Origin: Neobacillus mesonae
Lineage (GTDB): Bacteria > Bacillota > Bacilli > Bacillales > Cytobacillaceae
Assembly (NCBI RefSeq): GCF_001636315.1
Contig: NZ_KV440949.1
Coordinates: 3,528,973 to 3,592,972, forward strand
Length of the DNA: 64,000 nucleotides
Direction of reading: 5' to 3'
A model generated the notes under the pieces. That model did not search any database and was not told the DNA's origin. It was given only the letters and a program-made list of their open reading frames with translations. Shown piece after piece: positions 1-8,632 of this stretch (its first letter is position 1; every line of letters begins with the position of its first letter). The position numbers and the translations under genes were made by a program.

Positions 1-53
1 AACTGCTGATATTAAAACGGTAAGATTGGTTTCTAGTTAAGGAGGATTTATTC

Positions 54-908
54 ATGCATTCAATTAAGAAGATTGGCCAGCGGTTTTGGTATATAACTCC
101 AATTTCGGAGACGGATAGGCCGATTCTTGGAATGGTTGTTGGTGATCGGAAGACATTAATGATTGATGCCGGCAATTCAGAAAAACATGCCCATTATTTT
201 CTAGAGGAGCTTTCAAAAAGGCAGGTTCCTAATCCTGATATCGTTGTCCTGACTCATTGGCACTGGGATCATATTTTTGGACTTGCAGCTTTAAGGGAGA
301 CAGTATCTATTTCTTCCGACAAAACCAGAAAGGAAATGGAGAAACTAATACCTCTTTCATGGTCAGATGAAGCAATAGATGCAAGAGTTAAAGAAGGAAC
401 AGAGATTGAATTTTGTGCGAAGGCGATTAAGAATGAATACATAGATCACAGAGATATTAAGATTGTCTTGCCTGATTTAACCTTTGAAAAACAAGTGGAA
501 ATAGACCTTGGAGGGATAACCTGTATCCTACAGCACGTAGGAGGGAATCACGCTGCTGACTCTGTGGTGGTTTATATTCAAGAAGAAAAGATTCTATTTT
601 TAGGAGACTGCATTTATCCTGATATTTTTTCTGAAAAAGAAAACTATACAATCAATGAGACACTTTTGCTGTTAGATAAATTAGAAGCATTTGATGCAGA
701 AACATACATCCTTTCGCATCAGAGGGCGATTTCCAAAGAAGAATTTAATCAGGAAGCTGCTATGCTTAGAACCATTGCAAAATATACAGATACTTATAGC
801 GGTAATAAACAGGAAATAATTGATGAATATAAGAAATATGTTAATAGGGAACTTACAGAAGACGAGATTATAACAATCGACGACTTTGTGAATGGATATA
901 AAGGATAA
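54..908 (+). CDS. MBL-fold metallo-hydrolase
   Basis: This is a 284-residue metallo-beta-lactamase-fold hydrolase, probably cytoplasmic because no signal peptide is visible. The zinc-binding signature HWHWDH lies at about residues 68-73. It is followed by a histidine in HVGGNHAADS near residue 161, an aspartate in FLGDC near 190 and a histidine in LSHQ near 226, which completes the usual ligand set. An AAGGAGG ribosome binding site sits 9 bases before the ATG. A hairpin terminator follows directly, so the gene appears to be the last or only gene of its unit. The substrate cannot be told from sequence: members of this fold act on thioesters, lactones, beta-lactams and phosphodiesters. The family call is firm, the specific function is unknown. 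Confidence 0.9.
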   Translation: MHSIKKIGQRFWYITPISETDRPILGMVVGDRKTLMIDAGNSEKHAHYFLEELSKRQVPNPDIVVLTHWHWDHIFGLAALRETVSISSDKTRKEMEKLIPLSWSDEAIDARVKEGTEIEFCAKAIKNEYIDHRDIKIVLPDLTFEKQVEIDLGGITCILQHVGGNHAADSVVVYIQEEKILFLGDCIYPDIFSEKENYTINETLLLLDKLEAFDAETYILSHQRAISKEEFNQEAAMLRTIAKYTDTYSGNKQEIIDEYKKYVNRELTEDEIITIDDFVNGYKG

Positions 909-915
909 AATAATC

Positions 916-955
916 GGGGCACCGCTATATAATCTATAGGGTGCCCTGACTTTTT
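916..955 (+). terminator. Rho-independent terminator after the MBL hydrolase
   Basis: The arms GGGGCACC and GGGTGCCC pair and are followed by a short T tract (TGACTTTTT). The hairpin starts 8 bases after the hydrolase stop codon. Confidence 0.75.
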
Positions 956-1001
956 AGGCAGACCATTTCCCACTTTGGAAATCCACGACCTCTCTCAGAG
1001 A

Positions 1002-2147
1002 TCAAGCGAATTTTTGTATGGTTGTGCCCTCTAGAACAGCTTGATACTGCCAAAGTAAATGGTCGAATATCGTATCCCAGTTTTGTGTGAGGGCATAATC
1101 TCGAGCTTCCCTTCCGATTTGTTTTCTCAGGCTGTCATTGTTTATTAATTTGATGATGGCGTCTTTAAACTCTGCTGCATTTCCTGTTTCGCATAAAAAA
1201 CCAGTTTCCCCATGTTTGATGATATTTTTAACGCCTCCGGAATTTGCCGTAATGGCGGGAGTTCCACTTGCTAAAGCTTCAATAACTACATTTCCAAAGG
1301 TTTCGGTAGGTGATGGAAAAACAAATACGTCAGATGCGGAATAAATTTCTGCTAATTCTGTTCCGGTTATGTATCCTGTAAAAATCATATTGGCAGAAGA
1401 TTGAGCCTGCATTTCGTCCCTAAGAGGACCGTCCCCAACGATTAACCATTGAACTTGCTTACTGACCTCAGCTGGCAGCGCGTTTGCCACTGACATAAGA
1501 GTTTCGACATCTTTTTCTGGAGCCAGCCTGCCCACAAAGGTTAGAAGGTACTTCTTGGTTATGCTTCTTTTCTCGCGAACTGATTCTTGATCGTAATAAG
1601 GGTGAAAAAGCTCGCAATCTACTCCGTGCGGCCAAATTTCTAAATTAGCAAATCCATGGCGGGTGAGCTGCGTTAATGTTTCGTGAGAAGGAACAAAATT
1701 TTTTTTAAAAGGCTTATGAAACCATTTCATGTATTTCCATAGAATGCTTGAAAGGAATTGTAGGTCATAGAATTGTAAGTAATAATCAAAATCTGTGTGA
1801 TAGGAGCCAACAAGCGGGATTGATAACTTTTTCGAAAGATAGATGCCGCAAAGTCCCATGTTAAAGGGAGTCGCAACGTGGATGATATCGGGAGAGAAGG
1901 CCTCTAATTCTGCTTTCATACGAAGAATGTTTGGTAAAGCAAGTCGGCACTCGGGATATAAGAAAAAGGACCAGCTTTTAAAGCGGCGGATATTGGTCGA
2001 GATGTATTCGTTTGAATCAGAATTCGGTGCAAAGACTTTATAGGAGATGTTTTGTTTCTCTAGATAATTGGTAAAGTGTTTAAGCGTTCTCGCCACTCCG
2101 TTGATATCCGGGTAAAAGGTATCCGTGAAAATAGCAATTTTCATCAT
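1002..2147 (-). CDS. GT4-type glycosyltransferase family 1 protein
   Basis: This is a retaining GT-B glycosyltransferase of the family 4 type, related to bacterial alpha-mannosyl or glycolipid glucosyl transferases. The N-terminus KIAIFTDTFYPDINGVARTL is the acceptor-binding part, with the Gly-Val/Ala loop. The C-terminal half carries VGRLAPEKDVETL and the E-x7-E signature in PTETFGNVVIEALASG, which binds the sugar nucleotide. An in-frame GTG lies 12 bases further upstream, but the GGAGG overlaps it, so the ATG at 2147 (or 2144) is the better start. The gene is divergent from the PAP2 phosphatase, and both are plausible cell-envelope lipid enzymes. The donor and acceptor are not determined. 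Confidence 0.9.
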   Translation of the reverse strand: MMKIAIFTDTFYPDINGVARTLKHFTNYLEKQNISYKVFAPNSDSNEYISTNIRRFKSWSFFLYPECRLALPNILRMKAELEAFSPDIIHVATPFNMGLCGIYLSKKLSIPLVGSYHTDFDYYLQFYDLQFLSSILWKYMKWFHKPFKKNFVPSHETLTQLTRHGFANLEIWPHGVDCELFHPYYDQESVREKRSITKKYLLTFVGRLAPEKDVETLMSVANALPAEVSKQVQWLIVGDGPLRDEMQAQSSANMIFTGYITGTELAEIYSASDVFVFPSPTETFGNVVIEALASGTPAITANSGGVKNIIKHGETGFLCETGNAAEFKDAIIKLINNDSLRKQIGREARDYALTQNWDTIFDHLLWQYQAVLEGTTIQKFA

Positions 2148-2433
2148 TTTATCCTCCACATCAGATTAAAATTCCATTTTTTTAAATGAGATGCCAATTA
2201 AAATCTTCTAAACGTCTTTTCCTCTTTATTCTATTAGATGACACCTGAGTATCTTCTAAAGTTGCTGTTAAACATTTGTAAAGAATCTGTATGAGGTAAT
2301 AGGGGCTTGAAGTTAATTCCTTTAAGAATTTCTAAAATGTTTGTAAAGTTACTGTATTATTTAAAAAATTAGTTTGTTTTTATGTTATAAAAGGAATATA
2401 GGGTTTCAGTTACCATGAAAAGGGGAGCCGACT

Positions 2434-2967
2434 ATGACAAGAATTATCCATGTACTTTATGGTTTTGAGTGCCGCATCTTTCAGAAGATCAACCGCCACT
2501 TTGAGCGAGTGTGGCTGAATTTATTTTTCCGTACAGTTACACATTTAGGCGGTGCAGGATTTACTATTTCAGCCGCCGTCATTCTTTATCTTTTAGCATG
2601 GTCCAAGGAACAAAGGCTGCTGGCGATTGCGAGTGCCCTTGCTTTAGCTTCAAGTCATATACCGGTTCAAATTGTGAAAATGCTGTTCCCTAGGAAAAGG
2701 CCGTATTTAACCCTAGAAAAAACAATGATTCCGAAAAATCCATTAAAGGATCATTCTTTTCCATCGGGTCACACAACCGCCATCTTTTCCATTTTAACAC
2801 CGTATATCTTTGCCGTACATCAGATCTCCTACCTCCTCATCCTGATTGGACTAAGTGTAGGAATATCAAGAATCTACCTTGGCCTGCACTATCCATCGGA
2901 CGTCATAGCTGGTGCCCTCCTAGGTACAGGTGCCGGATGTCTAAGCTACTTTTTATTATTTGTTTGA
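2434..2967 (+). CDS. PAP2-family phosphatase (membrane)
   Basis: This 177-residue membrane phosphatase of the PAP2/type 2 phosphatidic acid phosphatase family carries all three active-site motifs. They are KMLFPRKRP (K-x6-RP), PSGH, and SRIYLGLHYPSD (SR-x5-H-x3-D). Several hydrophobic segments surround them, which places the active site at the outer membrane face. A GGGG-rich binding site (AAAAGGGGAGCC) precedes the ATG. Family members dephosphorylate phosphatidate, phosphatidylglycerophosphate or undecaprenyl pyrophosphate, and sequence alone cannot choose between these. Two hairpins follow the gene. Confidence 0.9.
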   Translation: MTRIIHVLYGFECRIFQKINRHFERVWLNLFFRTVTHLGGAGFTISAAVILYLLAWSKEQRLLAIASALALASSHIPVQIVKMLFPRKRPYLTLEKTMIPKNPLKDHSFPSGHTTAIFSILTPYIFAVHQISYLLILIGLSVGISRIYLGLHYPSDVIAGALLGTGAGCLSYFLLFV

Positions 2968-2976
2968 ATGGAACGT

Positions 2977-3011
2977 GGGTGATGGTTGGTGTCAGGTACC
3001 AACTATCACCC
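2977..3011. repeat. Imperfect palindrome, GGTGTCAGGTACC type
   Basis: GGGTGATGGTTGGT pairs with ACCAACTATCACCC around the loop GTCAGGT, with one mismatch. It has no T tract of its own and lies just before the true terminator. The core resembles the GGTGCCTGTCCCC dispersed repeats found later in the window. Confidence 0.5.
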
Positions 3012-3021
3012 ATTTCATAAC

Positions 3022-3063
3022 AAAAAAGCACACCCAGTGATCAATCAGCGGGTGTGCTTTTTT
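3022..3063. terminator. Strong hairpin terminator after the PAP2 gene
   Basis: AAAAAAGCACACCC and GGGTGTGCTTTTTT pair perfectly around a 14-base loop. The A and T tracts on both sides mean it could work in both directions. Confidence 0.9.
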
Positions 3064-3178
3064 AAGCTAGTCCTCATTTTATGGATCTTTTGCCTTAACC
3101 AACGAAATAAATGTTTGACCTCAAAAATGTTAGGTTATTAAAAGTAATGTAAAACATTTTAAGGAGGTTAATTATTTC

Positions 3179-3508
3179 ATGTCACACGAACAATATCAAT
3201 CAATTATTGAAGAACTGCATGAATGTATGGCAGCATGTAACCACTGTTACGATGCTTGCTTAAAAGAGGAAAATATGAACATGATGGCGGAATGTATTCG
3301 CCTAGATAGAGAATGTGCCGATATTTGTGCTTATTTGGAACAGGCGATTGTCAGAGGAACGCCATTTATTTCTGAATTAAGCCAAGTATGTGCAACCATT
3401 TGTGAAAGATGCGGAAACGAGTGCCAAAAACATGAACATGATCATTGTAAAAAATGTGCGGAAGCATGCTTTAAATGTGCAGAAGCTTGCCAAAAGCTAA
3501 CGGCCTAA
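3179..3508 (+). CDS. Four-helix-bundle copper-binding protein (Csp3/YhjQ-like)
   Basis: This is a 109-residue cysteine-rich protein of the four-helix-bundle copper storage family, of which Bacillus subtilis YhjQ is a member. Cysteines recur at helical spacing (HECMAACNHCYDAC, ECADICAYL, CATICERCGNEC, CKKCAEACFKCAEAC). In this family they line the inside of the bundle and bind many Cu(I) ions. No signal peptide is visible, so it should be a cytosolic Csp3-type store or buffer. An AAGGAGG lies 9-10 bases before the ATG. No copper exporter or CueR/CsoR gene lies next to it. Confidence 0.88.
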   Translation: MSHEQYQSIIEELHECMAACNHCYDACLKEENMNMMAECIRLDRECADICAYLEQAIVRGTPFISELSQVCATICERCGNECQKHEHDHCKKCAEACFKCAEACQKLTA

Positions 3509-3572
3509 TTTTAGAATTAACAAGATTTAATACAGGCAGCACCCTACAAATTAAAGCAAGCCCTGCTGTGAT

Positions 3573-3724
3573 CTTTCTACAATATTAGGTGGAGAAGTTG
3601 TATATCGAAAATAGTTTCAAAGTAAGACTGTTGGTTGCTTCAGCAGTCTTTTTCTTATGTACTTTAGGCAATTAAAGTTAATAAAGGAAAAATAAGTTGG
3701 AAAAAATAGGAGGTGAATGTAAAT
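3573..3724 (+). pseudogene. Remnant 3' end of an amidohydrolase gene plus its terminator
   Basis: Positions 3573-3614 encode STILGGEVVYRK and a stop, nearly identical to the last residues (STVLGGEVVYQK) of the amidohydrolase ending at 8528. The similarity continues past the stop through the same hairpin terminator (3622-3653) and the tract GGCAATTAAAGTTAATAAAGG, to about 3724. The matching stretch is about 8490-8640. No homology is visible upstream of 3570, so only the tail of a second copy survives. The rest of the gap 3509-3985 shows no supported gene. Confidence 0.75.
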
Positions 3725-3985
3725 ATAAGGTGAATTTTATGGTTAAGCAATATATGATCTTATTAGGATGTTTATTATCCCATTTACTCCTTTACAAATT
3801 GTAAAAGGTGAATTAGGTGGAGGACTTAGTGAAGGTAAGGATATCTCCAACTTATAATAGTGATAAATAGGAAGTTAGGTAATCGTGGTTTTAAACTAGA
3901 AATATTGGAGTATAAACATGTGTCCCAAAAATGGTTGGATCACAATTTTTGTTTATAAATTTAGACTTATTTACAGGAGAAAAAG

Positions 3986-4432
3986 ATGAAAATTTATGTA
4001 GATGCAGATGCTTGTCCAGTAAAAGATATTATTATTTCTGAAGCCGTAAGTGTGGAAATCCCGGTCATTTTGGTGACGAGTTTTTCTCATTTTTCGAATG
4101 CGAATCAGCCTCCAGGGGTGGAGACTATTTACGTGGATTCAGGAGCAGATGCTGCGGATTACCGGATCATGAAGTTAGCAGCGTCAGATGATATGATTGT
4201 GACCCATGATTACGGACTGGCATCGCTAGGATTGGCAAAAGGATGTTTAGTGCTTCACCATAAAGGATTTACCTATACAAATGAAAACATAGACCAATTA
4301 TTACAAACGCGTTATTTAAGTGCAATGGCCAGAAAAAGCGGCAAGCGGACGAAGGGACCAAAGCCTTTTACGCAGGAAGATCGAGAGCAATTTAGACAGC
4401 TTTTTAAAGAAGCAATTTCTCGATCCACATAA
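3986..4432 (+). CDS. YaiI/YqxD family protein (DUF188)
   Basis: This 148-residue protein belongs to the conserved UPF0178/DUF188 family, whose fold is PIN-like. The N-terminus [18 protein letters not shown] contains the family's Asp-Ala-Asp-Ala-Cys-Pro signature, and further acidic positions appear in [17 protein letters not shown] and [10 protein letters not shown]. The basic [17 protein letters not shown] tract near residue 115 is also typical. Length matches the family. A GGAGAAAAAG binding site precedes the ATG. No biochemical role is established for the family; nuclease activity is only a guess from the fold. Confidence 0.9.
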   Translation: MKIYVDADACPVKDIIISEAVSVEIPVILVTSFSHFSNANQPPGVETIYVDSGADAADYRIMKLAASDDMIVTHDYGLASLGLAKGCLVLHHKGFTYTNENIDQLLQTRYLSAMARKSGKRTKGPKPFTQEDREQFRQLFKEAISRST

Positions 4433-4533
4433 TGCTAATGTTAAAAGTATAATATTTAATATTTCTGCTGGATTGATTATATTTTTCAAGACAGTTTTAA
4501 TTATCAATAGCAGTAATAACACAAGTTAATGAG

Positions 4534-4645
4534 GATGTCATCTAGTTACCCGAACGAGATAAAAAATGGTACTTACGCGCAAGTAGAAGGCATCTAGTTA
4601 CCCGAGCGGGATGAAAAATGGTAAATTCGCGTAAGTAGAAGCCAT
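4534..4645. repeat. Two units of a GTAGAAGGCATCTAGTTACC repeat
   Basis: Two units about 54 bases apart share CATCTAGTTACCCGA, a GAGATAAAAAATGGTA or GGGATGAAAAATGGTA block, and a CGCGTAAGTAGAA-type tail. A third copy lies at 21725-21785. The unit is not open in any consistent frame and has no known function. Confidence 0.7.
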
Positions 4646-4701
4646 TGGAAACACTTAGGTTGTAATTTTCTAGAGTTGTGTCGCCAATAGCCGCCATTGG
4701 A
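4636..4701. repeat. First part of the 52-bp repeat array, cut by the IS256 element
   Basis: This holds one full unit (GCCATTGGAAACAC, then TTGTAATTTTCTAGAG, then GTGTCGCCAATAGC) and the beginning of the next, which stops at CCATTGGA (4694-4701) where the insertion sequence begins. The array resumes at 6183. Confidence 0.85.
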
Positions 4702-4799
4702 GATAAAGTCCATATAATTGTGTAAAAAGAAAGAGTCATTTTATTCACTCTTGGCAACACTGTTTTCAACCACGATAAACAATGAAAAGAGGAATAAAA

Positions 4800-5966
4800 A
4801 TGACTCACTTACAGTTTAACCTAGATATGGACCTTTTAAAAGAATCCGTCATCAATTCTAACCTAGATATGGTGATTAAATCAGCGCTTGTCTTAGTTCT
4901 TAATGAATTTATGGAAAAAGAAAGGGACGATTATTTACAGGTGGCTGCCTATGAACGATCTGCGGAGCGTCGGGACTACCGAAACGGATACTATGAACGT
5001 GAATTGATTCTAGGTATTGGCAAGTTAAAGCTGAAGGTACCCAGGACCCGAAATGGCGAATTTTCTACTTCGGTCTTTGAAAAGTATGAGCGTTGTGATC
5101 AAGCTCTAGTTCTCTCCATGCTTGAAATGGTTATTAACGGCGTTTCGACCCGGAGGGTCACTCACATTGTCGAGCAGCTCTGTGGGGAAAATATCTCAAA
5201 GTCGTTTGTATCGTCGCTTACCCAAAAGCTTGACCCCATTATTAACGAATGGTCCAAGCGACCTTTAAATGTCATGTATTATCCTTATGTTTTTGCGGAT
5301 GCCATGTATATAAAGGTCCGGGAACACAACCGGGTTGTCTCAAAAGCCGTGTACATCGCTACTGCCATTACTGAGAAGAATAGGCGGGAAATCCTTGGAC
5401 TTAGTGTGGATCATGCGGAAGATTTCGAGAGCTGGAGCCGTTTCTTCCAATCCCTTAAGTCTCGTGGACTTCAATCTCCCAAACTGGTCATCTCAGATGC
5501 CCATCAAGGGCTTCAAAAGGCGATACAGCGTGATTTTATCGGTACTACATGGCAAAGATGCACGGTACATTTTAAACGCAATATTATAGAAAAGCTGCCC
5601 AAAAAGGACTCGGGAGAAATACGTATGATGATCAAACGTGTCTTTGAAGCTGTTACGATGGAGGATATTCGCAGATTCAAGAATGAATTAATGAACCAGT
5701 TTGTTGATGAATCCAAATACGCCAAAGCCCTGGAAACTTTAGATGTAGGCTTTGAAGACGCGGTTCAATACCTGAACTTCCCTGAGAAACTGCACCCCCA
5801 CATTCGTAGTACAAATTCACTCGAACGCTTAAACCAGGAAGTACGCAGAAGGGAAAAAGTAATCCGTATCTTTCCTAATACCCAATCTGCCTTTCGACTG
5901 GTAGGTGCCGTTCTAATGCAATATCAGGAGGCCTACTCCATGAGGAAGACATTACTTAATAACTAA
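4800..5966 (+). CDS. IS256-family transposase
   Basis: This 388-residue mutator-type transposase cuts and rejoins the element ends. The N-terminal part includes ERRDYRNGYYERELILGIGKLKLKVPR, typical of the family. The DDE catalytic region contains YVFADAMYIKV (first Asp), LVISDAHQGLQKAI (second Asp), the RCTVHFKRN motif after it, and STNSLERLNQEVRRREKVI, which supplies the Glu. An in-frame ATG occurs 18 bases upstream, but AGAGGA stands 6 bases before the ATG at 4800, so that start is preferred. The frame is uninterrupted. Confidence 0.95.
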   Translation: MTHLQFNLDMDLLKESVINSNLDMVIKSALVLVLNEFMEKERDDYLQVAAYERSAERRDYRNGYYERELILGIGKLKLKVPRTRNGEFSTSVFEKYERCDQALVLSMLEMVINGVSTRRVTHIVEQLCGENISKSFVSSLTQKLDPIINEWSKRPLNVMYYPYVFADAMYIKVREHNRVVSKAVYIATAITEKNRREILGLSVDHAEDFESWSRFFQSLKSRGLQSPKLVISDAHQGLQKAIQRDFIGTTWQRCTVHFKRNIIEKLPKKDSGEIRMMIKRVFEAVTMEDIRRFKNELMNQFVDESKYAKALETLDVGFEDAVQYLNFPEKLHPHIRSTNSLERLNQEVRRREKVIRIFPNTQSAFRLVGAVLMQYQEAYSMRKTLLNN

Positions 5967-6008
5967 TTTTGCTTTATTTTTCGACTCCACTTCCATCATG
6001 GGATGATC

Positions 6009-6066
6009 ACATATCCGGGAAGGGCTGTCAAAGTGAAAAGCCTTTGACAGCCCTTCCCGGATATGT
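6009..6066. terminator. Perfect 25-bp inverted repeat inside the IS256 element
   Basis: The arms 6009-6033 and 6042-6066 are exact reverse complements around an 8-base loop. They lie 43 bases after the transposase stop. There is no T tract directly after it, so it may block incoming or antisense transcription rather than act as a simple terminator. Confidence 0.7.
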
Positions 6067-6182
6067 AGAAGAAAAACCATGGAAGTTTCGTCAAAAAAAA
6101 TGAAAGGGTATGGATAGAGAATATAAAGGAAATAAGTTGAAAACAATTGCCTTTGATTTTACACAAAAATCAGGACTTGACT

Positions 6183-6650
6183 CCATTGGAAACACTTTGG
6201 TTGTAATTTTCTAGAGTATTGTCACCAATAGCCGCCATTGGAAACACTTTGGTTGTAATTTTCTAGAGTTGTGTCGCCAATAGCCGTCATTGGAAACACT
6301 TTGGTTGTAATTTTCTAGAGTATTGTCGGCAATAGCCGCCGTTGGAAACACATTAGTTGTAATTTTCTAGAGTATTGTCGGCAATAGCCGCCATTAGAAA
6401 CACTTTGGTTGTAATTTTCTAGAGTTGTGTCGCCAATAGCCGTCATTGGAAACACATTGGTTGTAATTTTCTAGAGTATTGTCGGCAATAGCCGCCGTTG
6501 GAAACACATTGGTTGTAATTTTCTAGAGTATTGTCGGCAATAGCCGCCATTAGAAACACTTTGGTTGTAATTTTCTAGAGTATTGTCGCCAATAGCCGCA
6601 TTGGAACCACTTATGTTTTTTTCTAATGGTTTTGTTGCCAATACTTCATT
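6183..6650. repeat. 52-bp tandem repeat array (about 8 good and 2 decayed units)
   Basis: The unit reads (C)CATTGGAAACAC, then TTTGGTTGTAATTTTCTAGAG, then a GTGTCGCCAATAGCCG-type end. The two ends of each unit form an imperfect inverted repeat, so each unit can fold as a hairpin. Two variant forms (TATTGTCGGCAATAG and GTTGTGTCGCCAATAG) alternate in a pattern that suggests a three-unit block was duplicated. The last two units, after 6600, are degenerate. A 52-base period is not a multiple of three, so the array does not encode a repeated peptide. Confidence 0.9.
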
Positions 6651-6745
6651 GTAAGCAATTAGAGTAATTCTTCTCCCGCCAATACTCTGTCTTTTTGGAT
6701 TTACCTTAAAATTAAGTTGAATATTTTAAATATTCGTAATAATAA

Positions 6746-6775
6746 TTGACTTCTCCATATATTACAAGCTATGAT
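6746..6775 (+). promoter_or_regulatory. Candidate sigma-A promoter of the amidohydrolase gene
   Basis: TTGACT (6746-6751) and TATGAT (6770-6775) are separated by 18 bases and lie about 50 bases before the chosen start codon. Confidence 0.5.
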
Positions 6776-6827
6776 AAAAAAAGTTATTAGTAAGGCAGCT
6801 GAATAATTGAGATGGAGGGGAAGGGAA

Positions 6828-8528
6828 TTGAAAAGACTTAGTATTTTGTTTACCGTGGTTTTAGTTTTAAGCATGTTGTCGGGTACTACATTTGCTTCAA
6901 ATTCGAAGGAAAAGGCAGAACAGGCTGATACTGTATATATAAATGGCAATATTTATACAGTTGATAAAAAGTTCTCCAAAGCAAAAGCGATGGCAATTAA
7001 AGGGCAAAAACTTGTCTATGTAGGGAATAAAGGGCAGGCCAAGAAATACATAGGTCCAAGCACGAAGGTAATTGATTTGAAAGGAAAAACTGTCATTCCA
7101 GGATTAAATGATGGCCATTTGCATTTTCCTAGAATAGGCATAAATTTACTTAAAATTGACGGCTTTAATAAACCAAAGGAAGAGATCTTGAATTTGGTGA
7201 AAGAAGAAGCTAATCGATTAAAGCCAGGGGAGTGGATTTTAGGATTTGGCTGGAACCATGAGCTTTGGGCGGATAAGAAATTTCCAACCAAAGAAGAGCT
7301 TGACGCTGTTGCACCTGATAATCCCGTCGTGCTCACCAGAGTCGATGCACACTCTATTTGGGTAAACTCGAAAGCATTAGCAATTGGTGGAATATCGAAA
7401 GAAACACTCGACCCTCAAGGTGGTGAAATCATACGAGATACAAATGGTGAACCAACCGGCGTTTTGATTGATACTGCTGGTACACCAGTTACATCAAAGA
7501 TTCCACCTTACAGTACGGAACGTATAGAGGAAGGGTTATTAAAAGCTCAGCAAGAACTATTTAAAAACGGGATTACAAGTGCAACAGATGCAGGTACACA
7601 TCTAAGTTATATAAATGACATGAAAAACTTATATAAGCAAGGAGATTTAAAAGTTCGATTAAATGTAATGGTAGCCAATGGCGAAGGTGGAGCAACAGGT
7701 GAAAGCCTTGAACACTATTACAAACACGGCCCCGAAATCGGTTTATTCGGTGACCGTTTAACAGTTAGGTCCCTTAAACTTGTAGGTGATGGTTCTCTAG
7801 GTTCCCGAAGTGCGGCACTTTTGGAGGATTATAGTGATCGACCAGGACATAAAGGGAATTATAGATTTACAGACGAAGAGTTATATAGACTTGTTAAGGA
7901 AGCACGTAAATATGGCTGGCAGGTGGCTACCCATGCGATTGGGGATGGTGCAATTGAACAGGTTCTTAAAACGTACGAGAGAGTATTGAAGGAAGAGCCG
8001 CTGAAGGATCACCGCTGGAGAATCGAACATTTCCAAGTTGCTAACGCAAGTGAAATACAACGTATAGCAGCGCTTGGCGCCATTCCTTCTATGCAGCCAG
8101 TCCATGCAACCTCAGATAAAAATATGGCAGAGGATCGAGTTGGACCGGAAAGAATTAAATATTCCTACGCATGGCGAAAGGTTATTGATGCTGGATCACA
8201 TATTATTGGTGGTTCAGATGCTCCAGTTGAGTTAGTCAATCCATTTCATGGCTTATATGCTGCTGTTACACGTATGGACCGTGAAGGGAATCCTGTCGGA
8301 GGCTGGTATCCAGAAGAGAGTATGACCAGAGAGGAAGCTCTTAAAGCCTTTACAAGCTGGGCGGCAGAAGGAAGTTTTGAAGAGAAAATCAAAGGCTCGT
8401 TGGAGGCCGGAAAATTAGCTGACTTTATAGTAGTTGATAGAGATCTAATGAGATGTCCAGAAGACGAATTGAAAGACATTCAAGTACTCTCTACAGTATT
8501 AGGTGGAGAAGTGGTATATCAAAAATAG
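6828..8528 (+). CDS. Secreted amidohydrolase, YtcJ-like (amidohydrolase 3)
   Basis: This 566-residue TIM-barrel metal-dependent hydrolase carries an N-terminal signal peptide (about residues 1-24, ending GTTFASN). The metal-binding HLH is in NDGHLHFPRIG. Later barrel motifs are DGSLGSRSAAL, ATHAIGDGAIEQVL, WRIEHFQVA and GGSDAPVE. The start is a TTG with GGAGGGGAAGGG 7 bases upstream; the longer in-frame TTG at 6807 lies ahead of that binding site and is rejected. Family members hydrolyse N-acyl or amide bonds in small molecules, and the substrate here is unknown. A diverged copy of its last 12 codons survives near 3.6 kb. Confidence 0.9.
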   Translation: MKRLSILFTVVLVLSMLSGTTFASNSKEKAEQADTVYINGNIYTVDKKFSKAKAMAIKGQKLVYVGNKGQAKKYIGPSTKVIDLKGKTVIPGLNDGHLHFPRIGINLLKIDGFNKPKEEILNLVKEEANRLKPGEWILGFGWNHELWADKKFPTKEELDAVAPDNPVVLTRVDAHSIWVNSKALAIGGISKETLDPQGGEIIRDTNGEPTGVLIDTAGTPVTSKIPPYSTERIEEGLLKAQQELFKNGITSATDAGTHLSYINDMKNLYKQGDLKVRLNVMVANGEGGATGESLEHYYKHGPEIGLFGDRLTVRSLKLVGDGSLGSRSAALLEDYSDRPGHKGNYRFTDEELYRLVKEARKYGWQVATHAIGDGAIEQVLKTYERVLKEEPLKDHRWRIEHFQVANASEIQRIAALGAIPSMQPVHATSDKNMAEDRVGPERIKYSYAWRKVIDAGSHIIGGSDAPVELVNPFHGLYAAVTRMDREGNPVGGWYPEESMTREEALKAFTSWAAEGSFEEKIKGSLEAGKLADFIVVDRDLMRCPEDELKDIQVLSTVLGGEVVYQK

Positions 8529-8535
8529 CTTCAAA

Positions 8536-8566
8536 CAAAGACTGTTGACTGCATCAGCAGTCTTTT
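8536..8566 (+). terminator. Terminator of the amidohydrolase gene
   Basis: AAAGACTG pairs with CAGTCTTT, with a nested GACTGC/GCAGTC option, followed by TTTTT. The same hairpin is found at 3622-3653. Confidence 0.85.
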
Positions 8567-8632
8567 TCCAATTTATTTTAGGCAATTAAAGTTGATAAAG
8601 GAAAAATGAGTTGGGAAAAAATACGGAGTAAA

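Larger units (their letters stand above)
4702..6182 (+). mobile_element. Complete IS256-family insertion sequence, about 1.48 kb
   Basis: The element has imperfect terminal inverted repeats of about 25 bases. The left end (from 4702) and the complement of the right end (6182) share AAGTCC, then TTGTGTAAAA. It is flanked by a direct duplication of 8 bases, CCATTGGA, at 4694-4701 and 6183-6190, which is the size expected for this family. One intact transposase gene fills it. The intact ends, duplication and reading frame suggest a fairly recent and possibly still mobile copy. Confidence 0.93.

Noticed and set aside
4320..4529. Short frames overlapping the end of the DUF188 gene on both strands
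   Set aside because: They are out-of-frame shadows without binding sites.
4636..6650. Regular repeats that might be a CRISPR array
   Set aside because: The whole 52-base unit is repeated, with no constant repeat plus unique spacers, and no cas genes are present.
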